DNA of 63,484 nt, taken from positions 1 to 63,484 of the forward strand of contig VXIS01000283.1 in NCBI GenBank assembly GCA_008704415.1. The letters are read 5' to 3'. The position numbers and the translations under genes were made by a program. Positions 31,631-44,237 of this stretch are shown here, in pieces. Within the stretch, counting starts at the first letter, position 1. Each line of letters opens with the position of its first letter. Source of the DNA: Sphaerosporella brunnea. Lineage: Eukaryota; Ascomycota; Pezizomycetes; Pezizales; Pyronemataceae. The notes below the pieces were generated by a model, which saw only the letters and a list, made by a program, of their open reading frames with translations, did no database searches and was not told the DNA's origin.

Positions 31631-34592
31631 CTAAGCTGGACCATTGGCGCCGCCTTCTTCCTCCCCGGACTCCGCCTCATCGTCATCCTCCTCGTATTCA
31701 TCGTCATCCTCATCACTTTCCTCCTCCTCCTCTTCCTCCATCTGTTTTTTGTGCTCCCAGACCTCCTTTCTGGCCTGCTCCTCTCTGGACAAGCGAAGTC
31801 GCTCCGCCTCCTCAACGCCTCCAGTTTTCCTGAGCTTTCTCTCCTCAACGAACTCACCCAGTTCCTTCTGGAAAGGAGCCACACGACCTTCAAGCTCTTT
31901 CTGCCGAAGTTTTTCCGCGCGTTCAATCGCCTCGAGACGGGTCTCGTGGTTCGGCTGGAGGGCGCGGACCTCGTTAAGCAAACTGCCCTTGACCTCAGAG
32001 GGATCTAAGTCTTCCATCACGCCGAGTGGTGGGAAATTCCGACTAGCATTCCTGCCGCCGTTGTTCAACTGCTGCGCAGAACATTGCTCGACCAACACAA
32101 ACGTCTGTGAAGCCTTATCGAGATCGTCCTCCAGATCGTTGACCAAGCTCTCCTGCATGCTGAAAAACTCCTGCTCCTCACAAACAACTTCCAGCTCCCG
32201 CTCCCAGACGCGTCTGAAGAGCGGCTTCTCGCGTTTTATGTAATCAGCCATCTTCTTGAGCTCTGCCTTAGCCAGAGCGATCTCTTTGGAGACCGTTTCG
32301 AGCTGACGCGGAAGGGGCCGGACACCGCGCATGACGACGTCCTTGCGAAGATCCTCAACCGTGTCTTGCAAATCGTCCACTTTGGTAACAAGATTATCCG
32401 CATCTGCACCGAGCTGGGCCTTTCCTTTCTCGACGTAGGTACGGCCTTCGCTTCCACCAGTGACAGCAGTGGTTGCAACTTGCTTGACGGCATCTGCTTT
32501 GGCTTTGACCGTGCTCATAGAGCCGTTCATATCCGCCACAAATGTCGAAAATACTTGACGCAGCACGGCCAAATCCCTTCGGAGATCCCTGACCTCGTTC
32601 AATTTTGCGGCCGCTTCGTCGGGACTCAGGTTGGAAGGCGACTCAGAGCCAGCGTTGGCGGCAGGAACAGGAGCGGGTATCGGCGGCGCAACAGATAGTT
32701 CTGCGATCTTCTTTGCAGCTTCTTCCTGCCGCTCCACAACTCGGGTCATCTGTACCCCTTGCTTCTCAACGGAGCCTGCTAAGTTCTGAACGATTTTCTT
32801 CAAGCCATCCAACCCATCGTCGATGTGCCTTTTGACCTCATCCAAAACCTCAACATTGAGGCAAAGCACGGCGCGGTCTTTGACATCTCGTAGATCTTCG
32901 AGCTCGTATCGGACGCCCGAAACGGGGTCCTGAAGGTAAATCTCAGGGAAATCGTCCCCAGAGGGCGGATTGTAGTTGAACTTAGATATGAAAAGAAGTC
33001 GAAGGGACGTTAGAGACAAATCATCCACACTATCCAGTGTGACTTTCTTGATCGACCGGCCGAGCTGCAGAAACAGCGTCATTTCCTTGACGTCCGAAGG
33101 GGTAACGCTTCGGCTTCTTCGTCCCAAAGGAACCTCCGGAGTCGTGATAGTCGCGATTTGTTCCTCGGGAATAGTCTGGTGTGCAACATGGGTTGATACG
33201 TTCGTATCAACATGAAGGGACTGGCGTTCATCTTTCGCAGGAACTGCCGGGCCAACTCTCTCATCAGGCGTCCTCACCACTGGGGAATACGCTGCATCAA
33301 GCTCTTTCTCCCTCTCTTCGGCTATCCTGTTCGGATTGATAGGAGATGAATCCTTTCTCGACCTATTCATCGACCTAACCCTCGAATGACGTTTCTGCAC
33401 AGCATCCATAGATTCGCGATTTCTGGGAATTGCCGAAGGATCTCTGGTTGGCAAAACTGGAACGTCATTCGTAGACTTTCCAGTAAGTTTGGCAATCTGG
33501 TACGCCGAATAGCGTCGCGATGCCCTTCTTTCGAGGGACGAGTGCTGTTGGAGAGCCGCCAGAGCGTCTTGCGTAGGAGGCGTCGGAGGGGGTGGGGGAA
33601 CCGTGTAGGTTGTCGGGCTGGGTGCAATCGGCTCTGCGATAGAGGGCGGGTTCTCCGGCGTAGGGTACGGAGGAGTCGAATCTGGCGGAGGAGGAGGATT
33701 ACTGGCGGGTATAACGGAGGATGCAGAAGCAGTATGTTGGTGAGAACTTCTGGAACCCGTCGAGCCCCGCACCGAACCTTGTGAGGCGGGTGGAGAGTTT
33801 CGCTGAGGTAACGACGATGTTCTGGGAGGCGTCATATCATCTGCCCCGTTTGCTGCATCACCACCCCCTCCAGCACCGGTACCACCACCGCCACCACTCG
33901 TCCGAACTGACGAGGCCATAGAACTGCCGGAACCCCTCGCCCCACCCCCGAAACTACCCTCGCTATTCTCCCGGGATTGTTTTTGTCGCAACTTCTGTTG
34001 CTTCCTCTTAAGACCATGCAACAGATTTATGATTATTTCCCTTATACGCGGCAGGTAAACATCGAGGCTCTGAGGGCTCGCATCCTGACTGAGGGTGTGC
34101 TCCAGAATTGTTCGCAACGCATCTGGCACATTCCCCAGGTCGGCAGTCTCGACCCCGATAGCCGTGAAAGCTCGACAGGCGATGTTAAACTCCGAACCAA
34201 GACGTACATATACATCTGACACTTCGGCTTCGGTAGCTTGCTGACGGGACCACGCTGTAAGAGTCTCGAGAAGTTGCTTTGTGGCAACGAGGAGATGGGT
34301 GACGGATTTCTCTATCGTAGACAGCTGGACAACGGATGACAAGTGTCAGCGAGTCGGCGGCGGCGAGGTCGCGGGTGAAGCCGCCAAGCGCAGCGGATAG
34401 CAGCGGGCGTGGGAGGGGGCAGGTAGAGAGAAAACCTACGTTGACCTGGTTTCTGTGTCTAGGGTTTCTCCCGGTCGAGCCCGAGGAGTTCCTAGAAGCG
34501 GCGGACATTGAGGTGAGGATAGAGGAGGAGGTAGGAGAGGATGCTGCTGGAGGAGAAGCTGCTCTTGCGAAGCGGTATGAGGTCTGTTGCAT
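31631..34592 (-). CDS. BUD6: Actin-interacting polarity protein BUD6/AIP3
   Basis: BUD6 is a polarisome component that binds actin monomers and stimulates formin-driven actin cable assembly at growth sites. Exon 1 is 34440-34592 and exon 2 is 31631-34324, split by a 115-nt intron (GTAGGT...GTCCAG), giving 948 aa. Exon 2 begins LSTIEKSVTHLLVATKQLLETLTAWSR, the conserved N-terminal block of fungal BUD6, followed by ASPQSLDVYLPRIREIIINLLHGLKRK. Residues about 170-440 are Ser/Pro/Gly-rich and probably disordered. The AIP3 domain starts near residue 456 with TPSDVKEMTLFLQLGRSIKKV and SGVRYELEDLRDVKDRAVLCLNVE, then continues as coiled coil to about 890. The end is acidic (EEEEEESDEDDDEYEEDDDE). A downstream ATG (34342) would lie inside the intron, so the spliced start is preferred. 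Confidence 0.93.
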
Positions 34593-36308
34593 AACGATGT
34601 GACAGGGTGGTTGGGTGGTGGTGGGGGGCGCAAGTGACTACCGAGAAAGAGCTAGGGTGTTTGATTGGCATGCAATTATGTGAGCAGGCACATCAGACCT
34701 TTCTTTCTGCCCTGGTGATGTTTTTGTTGGGGCGCGGGGGGGGTTGAAGAAACCCAGAAACCCAGAAACCCCGAAGCTGTAGGATGGTTTACTCACAGTT
34801 ACGCGGGTCCAAGAAGAACGGGGGGCGTGGTTTTGGGGGGGCACAGGGTAGGAATCTGGCAAGCGGGGCGCCGAGTGTGTGTCTGGCGAGTCGTGTGTCT
34901 CATATCTATCTTCCCATCACTCCCACTCGGATGCGGACCCCACCATTCTCCAGATGTTCCGCCGGCCTCGTGGCTCCATCATATGCATCCGCATCAGAGC
35001 TGGGGGTGGGATAGCATTGCGGATGGCCAGACGAGGAAACACCGAGAGCGGATTCGATGTTCTCTACTCCAGATACTGCAGTGAAAAAACACTATGCATC
35101 ACTCGCCTTGGAGAGAGAGGCTCGAGTGTGGGGATGGGTTCACCGGCTTCAGCTGCAAAGGCATACACAGAGTATCTTGCCTGCCATCTTCACCGCTGCC
35201 TGATTTCGTCCAACATGCGTTCCAGCCGCCTCTCTGCTTCGCAAGGTCTCTTTTCAGGGCTTTTCCGAGCCTGATTGATAGCTGGGGCTTCATTGACGCC
35301 GCCGCCATCCACGCGGCTGCTTTGCAACCAATTGAGCCTTACTGCAAAGCGTTGTGTGTGAGCGACTGAGTCGGTGTTTTCAAAGGAAAAAGACTTCAGG
35401 ACCCTCGCAGTTTATTGACTAAGCCACAGTGAGCAGTGGTGGCAAGAAACAGCACTTGAACCAGCCCAATGAATTGCCAACACCGGGTGAAGAAAGGAGC
35501 CTTGCTTCGCCGTGCTCCTCTCCGTCTTAAGGCTGTTTGTTTGTTTGTTGCTTGAGCTTTTCTATGTAAATTTAACCAAATCCTTCCACTCCCAGATTCT
35601 CCTCCTCTTCCTCATCCTCCTCCTCCTCACCAGCAGCCAGCGAGACAGAAGTCTAGACCTCCCAATCCCACTCTATTCCACAGGCCACATTTCCTTTTGT
35701 GGCTGACGGGTACCGCTCAATACCTCTTTCGTCAGTTTCTGCCTGCTCGCTCGGTGACTTCGTCCCGCACGACTTTAGCTTGCGGAGCTCGTTTCTCGCC
35801 GTAGACAGAGCTATACCTACCATCTCAAACAGCTAGGAAAATCAGTCTTATCTCGCGGTGCTTGTCTCCGCAGATCTGCACACTTCCGCCTACAGCTCAG
35901 CTCCTCCTCAGCTCATCGATCCACTTCGGCATCTAGCCGACCATCCAACGGGCGGTGGTGGAGGAGAGAGAGGTGGGAGAAAAGAGGTCGCAGTCCAGTA
36001 GAAACGAAACCCTTCTAACTCAAAATTGCACTCGGCGCCGCAAAACAACCCCCCCCCCCCCCGACAAACTCAGCACAACAATCGAACGCCGCAACGCCGC
36101 AACGAAGCTCTACTCACGTCAACCATTACCATCACCCGCTAACTGCTATACCACCAACCACCACTCACCGCAACCACTCAACGGCTCTCCTTCCACCTCC
36201 CGCCATCGCCGCCACCCTCTCTTCCCTACCTCACCTGAAGCTCGTTGGTTGGCGCCGATTCTTCTCTCCGTATCGCATCACCGCTGTCACCACCACCACC
36301 TTTAAGCT
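34593..36308. other. Divergent promoter region of BUD6 and PBP1
   Basis: The two flanking genes are read outward, so both promoters should lie here. No conserved frame is seen. The last 400 bp before PBP1 is C-rich with a C-run at 36050-36062, which fits a long pyrimidine-rich leader. Confidence 0.5.
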
Positions 36309-39300
36309 ATGGCGACGGCTACCTCGTCGGTAGCGAGCACACCTGCGCCTGCAGGTACAGTGCCCACCGCGACAGCTGGAAGACCGCAATTGAAAGGCTC
36401 GATCAGTGGGAACGCTGGTAGTGGTAACAACAGACGATCCACTCAATCGCCCAGCGATGGCCCTCAGCGGTGAGTAGTGCTCGCAGCTGCATTTTTGTTA
36501 TCGTCTTCGTCGTCTTCGGTTACTATTGCTTCTTTGCGTCTGCTCTGCCCGTTATTCTTGCCCCGATGCAGCCCCCATACCCCCCCCCTCCCATGCCATA
36601 CCCCCCATACCATACCCCCATACCATTTCTTTGAGCTGCTGCGGTTACCACCACCAACACCCTGCTTGCGCGCTGCTGTCCCGTTAGCGTTGCAGCGCTA
36701 GCTACCCTTACCCCATTGGTTTCTTTTTCCCCCACTAGAAAGAGATACCTACTCGACACCACCCTCGACCCCAAATTCGTGATGTGTCGGCAACCCACAC
36801 CCTGAACATCATCTCGAACCTCGAAGTGAAGCTCCTACGCTCATTCAAATTGCTGATAAACGATGTACAACAGGAGGAACTCTTCCCACAAGGGCTGGCA
36901 GACCAACACTGCTCAGCAAAAATACAATGGCACCACCGCAGCATCCACCTCGTCTTCGCCTACACCTGGCCAAACTGCTGGCTCCCTAAAGTCAAGAACA
37001 CCGAATGCTCAGGGAGGCGAGTCCGACACACACGACAAGCACATGCACGACCGGATGCTCTTCCTCTTGACCAAGCTTGTTGTAAGCAGCCAAAAAATCC
37101 TCGAGACGATCGCTCGTGGCCACGAGCACAGCTTTTACGTCCCGGCCGCTAATGCTATCGTCTGTTCGCTCTAGTCTCAAGAAGTCACAGTTACAGTCAA
37201 GAGTGGTGCCCAGTACACGGGGATCTTAGTTGGTGCCGACCCGAGAAATCACGATCTCGGTGTTTCCCTGAAACGGGTGAAGTTGCTCAAGGCTGGACTC
37301 GGGTACAGCGAGGAGAAGTCCAAGGAAGGGGAGTATCTGGGCGGCAATTATGATAAGGTTATGATCTTTGAGCAGAAAGACGTTGTAGAGCTTGCAGCGC
37401 AGAAGGTGACCTTCGAGACAGAAGTGACCAACGCTACCACTCACCAGAACGGTAGGGCGCCTGAAACTAGACCCCCCCCCCCCCTTTTTTTTTCCACCCT
37501 CCTCTGGCGTTTGCGCACCTCCGTGAGCATTATTGACGTCTTCTACAGGTGTATCGACATTTAAGACGGATGCCGATATCTCTGGAAATACTCAGCATCG
37601 AGAGCGTGAATTGCACAGATGGCAGCCGGACGAGTCTACAGATATTGGACTCGGGCTTGAAGAATCAACTGCGGGGCCGAGTCAAGGATGGAACCAGTTT
37701 GAGGCAAATGAGCGTTTATTCGGCGTGAAGTCGGACTTCGATGAGAACATCTATACCACCAAGTTGGATCGAGATCACCCTGAATACCAGCGCCGTGCGG
37801 CCGCTGCTGCAAAGATTGCAGCCGAGATTGAGGGTTCGAGTTCTCTCAATTCGCATATTGCTGAGGAGAGAGGCCTCACAATCCCTGATGACAGTGGAAT
37901 GGATGAGGAGGACAAGTAAGCTAATTGCATACGGATTGAGGTTCGGTAATACTGATGGGATTCTCAACAGATACAGTGGTGTCCAGCGTACAATTCCTGT
38001 TTCGCCCAATCCCAACCGATACACGCCTCCTGCACGGCGAGCTCCCACTGGACAGCCTACAGTTCCTGGCGCTCCTCATGATCCGGCCATCATTGCCTCC
38101 CAGTTGGCTAGACCTGAAACGTTGCCGAAGCCGGCGTCTCATCCTCTCAGCACTTCTACCGCTGCCCCTGCCACAGCCGGCCCTACGCCACAGCCGGCCC
38201 CGACGGCCACAAAGGGACCTGAAGAGCCCGCTGCGAAGCCGAAGGAACGCCCAGGTCTGCCTGAAATTATTACACCCATGCGAAGCTTACCAGGCGGCGC
38301 TGCCGGTGTTGCAAAGCAAGGTGATGCACCTGCAATCGAAAAGGACCTCAGCATCAACTTCAAGAACTTTGTGACCCACGAAAAGGAGAGAGTCAAGAAG
38401 AAGAAGGCAGATATGGCGCACAGGGATCGGGAATCTAAGCTTAGAGAGCTCAAGAAATTCTCCGAAACCTTCACGCTAAAGACGGCAGTCCCTACAGACT
38501 TAGTTCCGATCTTGACAAAAGACAAGAACAAGCAGGCTGAAATCCTGCAGAAGACACAAGCAGCTGCAAAAGCTGCCGCTGCTGCAAGTACTGCCACTGG
38601 CACCCAGCCGACTTCGGCGGCAAGCAGCGCGCAGCTTCCCATCCGCGGAACAACTCCGTCCGGAAAGGTGCCTCCTCCTGACAGCTTCGCGGCTAAGGAT
38701 CCGGAGCGCTTCAGGCGTGACACAGCTGCACTTCTGCAGAATTTCCCTAAGTTGATCCCTTCGTCCTCGTTGAGTCAGAACGTGCGTCGGGCACAGCTCG
38801 ACAAGAACCATGTGGCACGGCCTCCGGTTCCTGTTCCCGAACAGCACCGCCCGCAATTCCCTCCCACGGGTCCTGCGGCATCCAATCACGCACTTGCTGC
38901 TAATACGAAGCGGTTGAATGGGAACGCACGACCATTCGAGTTCAAGCCGAACCCTGTCGCGCCATCCTTCACTCCCACACTCGGAGGACAGTCCACCAAC
39001 GCTACCCCCAACCCCACGACCTCAGCTCAACAACTTAACGTTGCTTTGAGGGCCACCAGTCCATCTCTCTTCTTTGGTAATAAGAGACCGAAGACTGAGC
39101 AGGAGAGGCCATCGATTGAAGAGAATTTCAATCCGTTTATCAGGATGAAGAAGACCAAGGCCGCATCCACTCAGACCTCGCCCACCCCAGCCAAGGTCTA
39201 TGGTAACGCCAACGACTACATCGATAAGCCTTGGTCTTCAACCCCAACGTGGCCTACTGTGGATGCAAACAAGGACAAGTCTTACAAGACCACTTTCGCG

Positions 39301-40647
39301 CCAAAAGTTGAATTCGATCAGGCGATCATCCCGCAGCCTCCGCATATGATGCCGCCTCAGCCTCACCATCAACAACTACCAACCCACATGCCTCACATCA
39401 GCCACCCGACTCACATGCCTCACCAACCGCACCATGGACCGATGCAGCCTCATCTCGTCCCCCCTCACTACGAGCAGGATCCTCACCTCAGGCAAATGTC
39501 CTCGCCGTCTTCTGTGATGCCTTCTCCCAGCCTTCACAACGCCACTGTGGCACCGGCGTATCAGCAATCCCCAGTACCTCATCCATCTCAGATGGCCATG
39601 TATCCGCCACAACAGGGGGCGATGGGACAGTACCCCGGTGCTCCAGCAGGGCCTCAGTTTGGATTCTATAACAACGGATTCCGAGGTGCAGCTGGAAACC
39701 CTATGATGATGCATGGCCCTCCCCAGCCAGTCGCATATGCTCCGGGTACAATGGGCGGACAGTTTGTACATCCACAGCAGCAGATGTACTCCCCTCAACA
39801 ACCTCAGGCATACATAAACGGTGGACCAGCTCCCCCTCCACCATCGCAAGGATATCCTAGCCCCGGACGGCCTGCTCCCATGATGATGCACCAGGGCTCC
39901 TCTCAAGGAACTCCAGGTGGAGCTCAGATGATGCCCTACGGCATGCAACCGGGACAAGGCGGTCCTATGTACGGCACACAGGGCCAGCAGCAAAGTGAGT
40001 TACTCCCAACAGGTCCGTCTTGGTTGCCCCAGCGTTCTCAGTCCACTGTCCCTTTCTCTTCTACTGTCTCTTCCCCACGGGCACGCTACAATCACATGTC
40101 TGTTCAACCCTCTGTTCCCGCTGCTCCTGGTACACCCTTGCTTTCTCCCGCTTTGGCCGCCTTCGCATCACCTACTCTGGCGCCTGTTCCTGCCTTCTCG
40201 TCACAACCGCTCCAACGGAGTCAGACGGCCAATAAGGCTCTTGATGACAGTAGAGGGATTGGTCGTGGAAGGGGGGGTAAGGGGTATCACGGCTACAGCG
40301 GCAATGGAGGTGGAGGACGAGGTGGACGGACGAACATGAACGCCACCGCAGTGCCAATGCCAATGCCCGGGAGACCGCAGGACAATGTTTTGGACACATA
40401 TTCTAACGAGGGTTCAATGTTTACAGTGGGAATGATGCGTGGACCGCCACCGCCTCCTCACCAGGGAGGAGCGCCCCCACAATACTATCATGCACCGCAG
40501 GGCCACTACCCTGGAAATCGGGGCGGCCCGTACAATGGACCGCAGGGTGGGCCCCCTCCCCAGCAGATGGTACCCCAACAGCAGCAGGCACCACCCCCAC
40601 AGCAGCCCCAGCAGCAGACGGTAGAAGCTGGAGAAGACGGGAAATGA
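36309..40647 (+). CDS. PBP1: Ataxin-2 homologue PBP1 (Lsm/LsmAD RNA-binding protein)
   Basis: PBP1 binds poly(A)-binding protein, promotes mRNA polyadenylation and stability, and assembles stress granules. Exons are 36309-36469, 36874-37081, 37175-37451, 37549-37915 and 37971-40647, giving 1229 aa. The first intron is unusually long (404 nt); the rest are 93, 97 and 55 nt. The Lsm-type domain lies at about residues 107-205 (DRMLFLLTKLV-SQEVTVTVKSGAQYTGILVG, HDLGVSLKRVK, KVMIFEQKDVVEL). The LsmAD domain is near residues 262-310 (GWNQFEANERLFGVKSDFDENIYTTKLDRDHPEYQ). A long low-complexity C-terminal half is rich in Pro, Gln and His (HMPHISHPTHMPHQPHHGP), with a GRGRGG/GGGRGGR segment near 40262-40330. 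A GTGAGT at 39995 could start an optional intron, but the frame stays open through it. Confidence 0.93.
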
Positions 40648-41605
40648 TAGCATGACAGACATACTAGGCACATGAAGTTTACGGGAACGAAAATCACATG
40701 ATATGGCTTGCTTTATTTTACGGCGTACACGTATCTGGGAGAGATGGAAAGGGAAGGGAAGGGAATGAAGAGAAGGTAGGGAAAAGGGAGAGAAACCTCT
40801 GGGGTATACGGTGGCGTACTGGTGGGGTTTACTTTTGATTTTTCCTTCCGGCTTTTTCTAACTTCTGGCTCTTTATTTACGGGTGTTTTTCATACACGTG
40901 GGGCCTTTTTTTTTCACCCCCCTCCCCCCGTGTGTGTTGGTTGTGTTGGCTTGTGTTTCCGCTTGCGTGTGTTTTGTTTTGCGTGCAACTCTCGCTTTAC
41001 TATGTCCTGTCTGGCGGTCGGTTTTGTTTTCGTTGGAGCAATCTTCTGGCGTCGAGGTGTGTCTATTAGGGATATGTGTGGTGGATTGTGAATGGTGGGG
41101 AGGCATTGGGCGGACTGGGAAGGAAGCAGTAGTGAAGAGAAGGGGAGGGAAAAGGAGGGTGGTATGTGATCTCTTCTGCTTTCTGCTGAATTTCGATGTG
41201 ATGTGATTGATATGGGACGTCCGTCTTGCGTGCTCTTTTGATATTGGTGACTGGTAACTGGGGAGGTGTGCGAATTGTATGTGTTCAATTTCCTTTTTTT
41301 TCCCCTCTGCATCTATCCAGGGAAGAAAGTGCTGATCGTTGGACCTTGCCTTGTGATCTTGTTTTCCCAGGGGTCTGGTTGGAATGTTTTCTATCGGTGT
41401 GAGGAGTGCGGCCATCGGTTCAATACCAACAAGAAGGAAGGAGGGGTAGAAAAAAAAATCATGATGTTTGCTTTGGTTGCTTTGGTCGCGTTTGGGGTTT
41501 GTATTTCTTGTGGGTATAGAAGTCTGAAAAAAGAAAACACGGAAATCATCTATGAAGCATACACGTGCGGGCAACCACAAATACAACCCATCCCCACTAT
41601 GCCAG
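40648..41605. other. Convergent 3' intergenic region
   Basis: PBP1 ends at 40647 and POL32 ends at 41606 from the opposite side, so both terminators lie here. The plus strand is T-rich around 40905-40915 and 41290-41303. Long open frames on either strand have no conserved content and biased composition. Confidence 0.55.
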
Positions 41606-43067
41606 CTACTTTTTCTGGAAGAAACTCATGATCCCCTTCTGCCCCGCCTGCCTGCCCTTCTTCTTAGCGGCCGGTTCCTTCTTAACGGCAACGAGTGTAG
41701 GTTTCTTAGCTAGCGGCGGCGGCTCCTCCTCGCCCTCGCTGTAGCTCTCCCACACGCTCTCCATCTTGGTGACCAAATACCCCTCCTCATCCTGCGTGGT
41801 GACTTTCTTGGTGACCTTCCTCTTCGCTCTGCGCTTGGCGCGGGGCGGTGGCTGAGTGCTTGGGGGCGGGGACTCCTCCTTGACCTCTTCAGGCGTGGAT
41901 TCCTTCTCCGGTTCAGGCTCAGAGTCAGACAAGTCCATCATTGCTTCGAGCTCGGCCTTTTTGGCAGCTTTAACGGCTCTGGCCTTTTCCGCCATCTCGA
42001 GGTTTTTAGAGATGTGAGCGGCAACAGGCGCAGGCGCCTCGTCTTCCGAGTCGGTATCCATTTTTGAGACAGGCTCTGGCTCTGGCTGGGCGGGTTTCTT
42101 GTCTTTGGCTTTTGCAGACCAGTTGCTGAAGAAGTCCTTTTGCGCTTTCTTTGCGGTCGAGGACTGCGTGGGCTTCTTTGCTTTCTCTGCCGGCGGGGTT
42201 TTCTTTTTCTCCTCTGGCTTGGACTTAGGGGTGGGTTCGGGGGAGGCAGTGGTAGGGGACTCTTTCTTCTTGGCCGGCGGCTTGGCGAATGCCGATGCGA
42301 GGGTATTGGTGGCTGGTTTCTTCTCCGGCTTTTTCGATTCCGCCGGAGTAGCAGTGATAGATCTGGGCGGTGCAGCGGCAGGCGCCCGCACAAGACGCGC
42401 ACCCGTGGTGCGTTTCTATGCAGCAAACCTCACATTCAGCACACCGGGGAGTCAAAGCCGCAAATTGTTGACATCTACCTTGGATTCCGCATTCGATATG
42501 ACGCCGTATGTAGCTCCCATCACCTTTGGATCCTCGCTCCAATACTCCGATAGCAATTCCTGTGAGGCCACAGAAAGGAGTTCCGGATCCTATCTGTGTG
42601 TTAATTTGGGCGGACGTGGAGGGGAAGGCGGGGGTTACGTTGGGTTTGGCCGGCTGCACACTGTACACCGCTATGCTGTCCAGCCGCGCGAATGTAGCTT
42701 TGGTCGCAGACAGCTTCTCCTCGGGAACCACAACGACTGTTTTGACAAGTTGCGCTGGCTCAGAGGTACTAGACATCACAATGTCGTCGTCTTCGTCTCT
42801 GTCGGAGGCTTGATCGGTTTTCTCGGCTCGGAGCCCAGTGAGCATGTAGGTGGCAAGGACTTTTCCCGGGTGTGCCGCATAGAAGGCATACAGCATCTCT
42901 TTCGCCGTGTGGACGTGAACCTTGAGGGCGCGAGAAAGGCCGCGGTACGTAATCTGCCATGTCAATTTCTTTTGGGAAAGCGAAAGGAAAAAATAGTACT
43001 GAAGGAAACATACAAGTTTCTGCTCCCCCAGAACCTCGCCGAGTAGGTAGTCGGCGTAGTCGTCCAT
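41606..43067 (-). CDS. POL32: DNA polymerase delta subunit POL32/Cdc27
   Basis: POL32 is the non-catalytic third subunit of DNA polymerase delta; it links the holoenzyme to PCNA in lagging-strand synthesis and break-induced replication. Minus-strand exons are 43014-43067, 42639-42953, 42479-42589 and 41606-42415, giving 429 aa. Introns are 60, 49 and 63 nt. The N-terminal winged-helix region reads GEQKLITYRGLSRALKVHVHTAKEMLY. The junction at 42590-42638 restores DPELLSVASQELLSEYWSE, and DPKVMGATYGVISNAESK follows, which is typical of fungal Cdc27. The middle is Lys/Pro/Glu-rich. The C terminus carries a PCNA-interacting peptide QKGIMSFF at residues 419-426, three residues from the end. The start is 120 bp from the divergent COG2 start. 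Confidence 0.93.
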
Positions 43068-43187
43068 GGTGGTTGTTGTTATCCGCGATGAAAGTTTGTA
43101 CGTGGTGGGTGGGAAGGAAGGAGACGTGAAGCGACGCGCGCTCTAGCGCGCCTAAACCTAAGCTCCCCCCTAACTCCACAATACAAA
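43068..43187. promoter_or_regulatory. Short bidirectional promoter of POL32 and COG2
   Basis: Only 120 bp separates the two start codons. An inverted repeat GCGCGC-TCTA-GCGCGC lies at 43136-43151. The ACGCG core at 43134-43138 matches the core of the MBF/MCB element known to drive G1/S genes such as replication factors. That it acts on POL32 is inference. Confidence 0.45.
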
Positions 43188-44158
43188 ATGTCATTCCAAC
43201 TCGGCGCACCTTCCGATCACAGCTCCGACGATGAGGACCTTCCGTTCCCCGCGCCCCTAGCACACGATGCGTTCCAGCCTACCGGCAGCGAGTTCTCGCC
43301 GCACACATTCCTATCGTCTCTCCGCAACCGCCACCAAACACTCGAGGATCTCCGGAGCGAGCTACGCAACCGGAGCAAAGACCTTGAAAGCGAGCTTGTG
43401 GAGCTGGTGAACCGGGATTATGCCGATTTTGTGGGACTGGGAAGCTCCGTGAAGGGCGGTGAGGGACGAGTCGAGGATCTTAAGGTGGGGTTGTTGGAGT
43501 TCAGGAGGGAGGTTGAGACGATTGTGCGGGCGATTGAGGAGGTGAAGACACAGGTTGAGGCGGAGATCAGGGCGAAGGAGCGGATCAGGAAGGAGAAGGT
43601 GGGTGCTTTCGCATTTATGGTAGTCGAAGGGCAAGCTGGGAGGAAGCACGACTTCGAGAACGGTGAAGCTCGGCTTGCACTGAGCCCTCGGGAATTCATC
43701 CACCAGCTTGTCCCTTCCAGTTCACATCCAAGCTTGTCATTGGGATTCGAGCTGATTGGGGATGTCAGGCACTTGGGCGGCCGCTATTAGCTCTGGCACA
43801 AAAGCTGGATGAACTCTCGGTAGTGCTGCTGCTGGATGGATCCGATTCTGTGGGCGGCCCACCCGGGTTTCTGGAGGATGGAGATGGTCTTACTAGCTCT
43901 CGGCGCCTGGGGAAGCTGGTAAGGATTTGGGTGTATGTGGTGGACTTTTTGCTGCCAAAAGTGCCCACGGAGCATCCATTCGTAAAGAGGCAGGGGGAGC
44001 GCATGAAGAAGATCAGAGAGACGCTATTGATTGACCTCAAGAGTGCGCTTAAGGAGTCCAGAAGGAAAGGGGAGGCCGACACGACTTTAGAGCTGCTGGG
44101 GATGTTTGCGGATCTCAGGGCGGAGGGAGAGGCGGTGAAGGCTGTCGCACGGAAGTAG
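43188..44158 (+). CDS. COG2: Conserved oligomeric Golgi complex subunit 2
   Basis: COG2 is part of lobe A of the COG tether that retrieves Golgi enzymes in retrograde vesicles. Exons 43188-43598 and 43769-44158 flank a 170-nt intron (GTGGGT...GTCAG), giving 266 aa. Filamentous fungi usually have a short COG2 of about this length. The N terminus contains the COG2 signature FLSSLRNRHQTLEDLRSELRNRSKDLESELVELVNRDYADFVGLGSSVKGGE, followed by a heptad coiled coil to RKEK. After the junction the frame continues ALGRPLLALAQKLDEL and ends in a helical RLGKLVRIWVYVVDFLL...HPFVKRQGERMKKIRETLLIDLK. The intron keeps partly open frames, but only removal reconnects the coiled coil. Confidence 0.88.
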
Positions 44159-44237
44159 GGTTACGGTATCATATCATTTCATATCAAAACAAACAAAACG
44201 TCAAACGCTGCAGTATAGAAAAGATTCCAAGGCTCTT

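Noticed and set aside
37082..37174. In-frame continuation of PBP1 exon 2 into VSSQ
   Set aside because: The Lsm domain continues only after removing this 93-nt GT-AG intron.
39995..40330. GTGAGT donor inside PBP1 suggesting another intron
   Set aside because: The frame is open and of the same composition throughout, with no conserved join demanding removal. It is kept as coding and noted as optional.
40873..41586. Long minus-strand frame of 237 codons
   Set aside because: It lies in the 3' regions of two convergent genes, has biased composition and no recognised motif.
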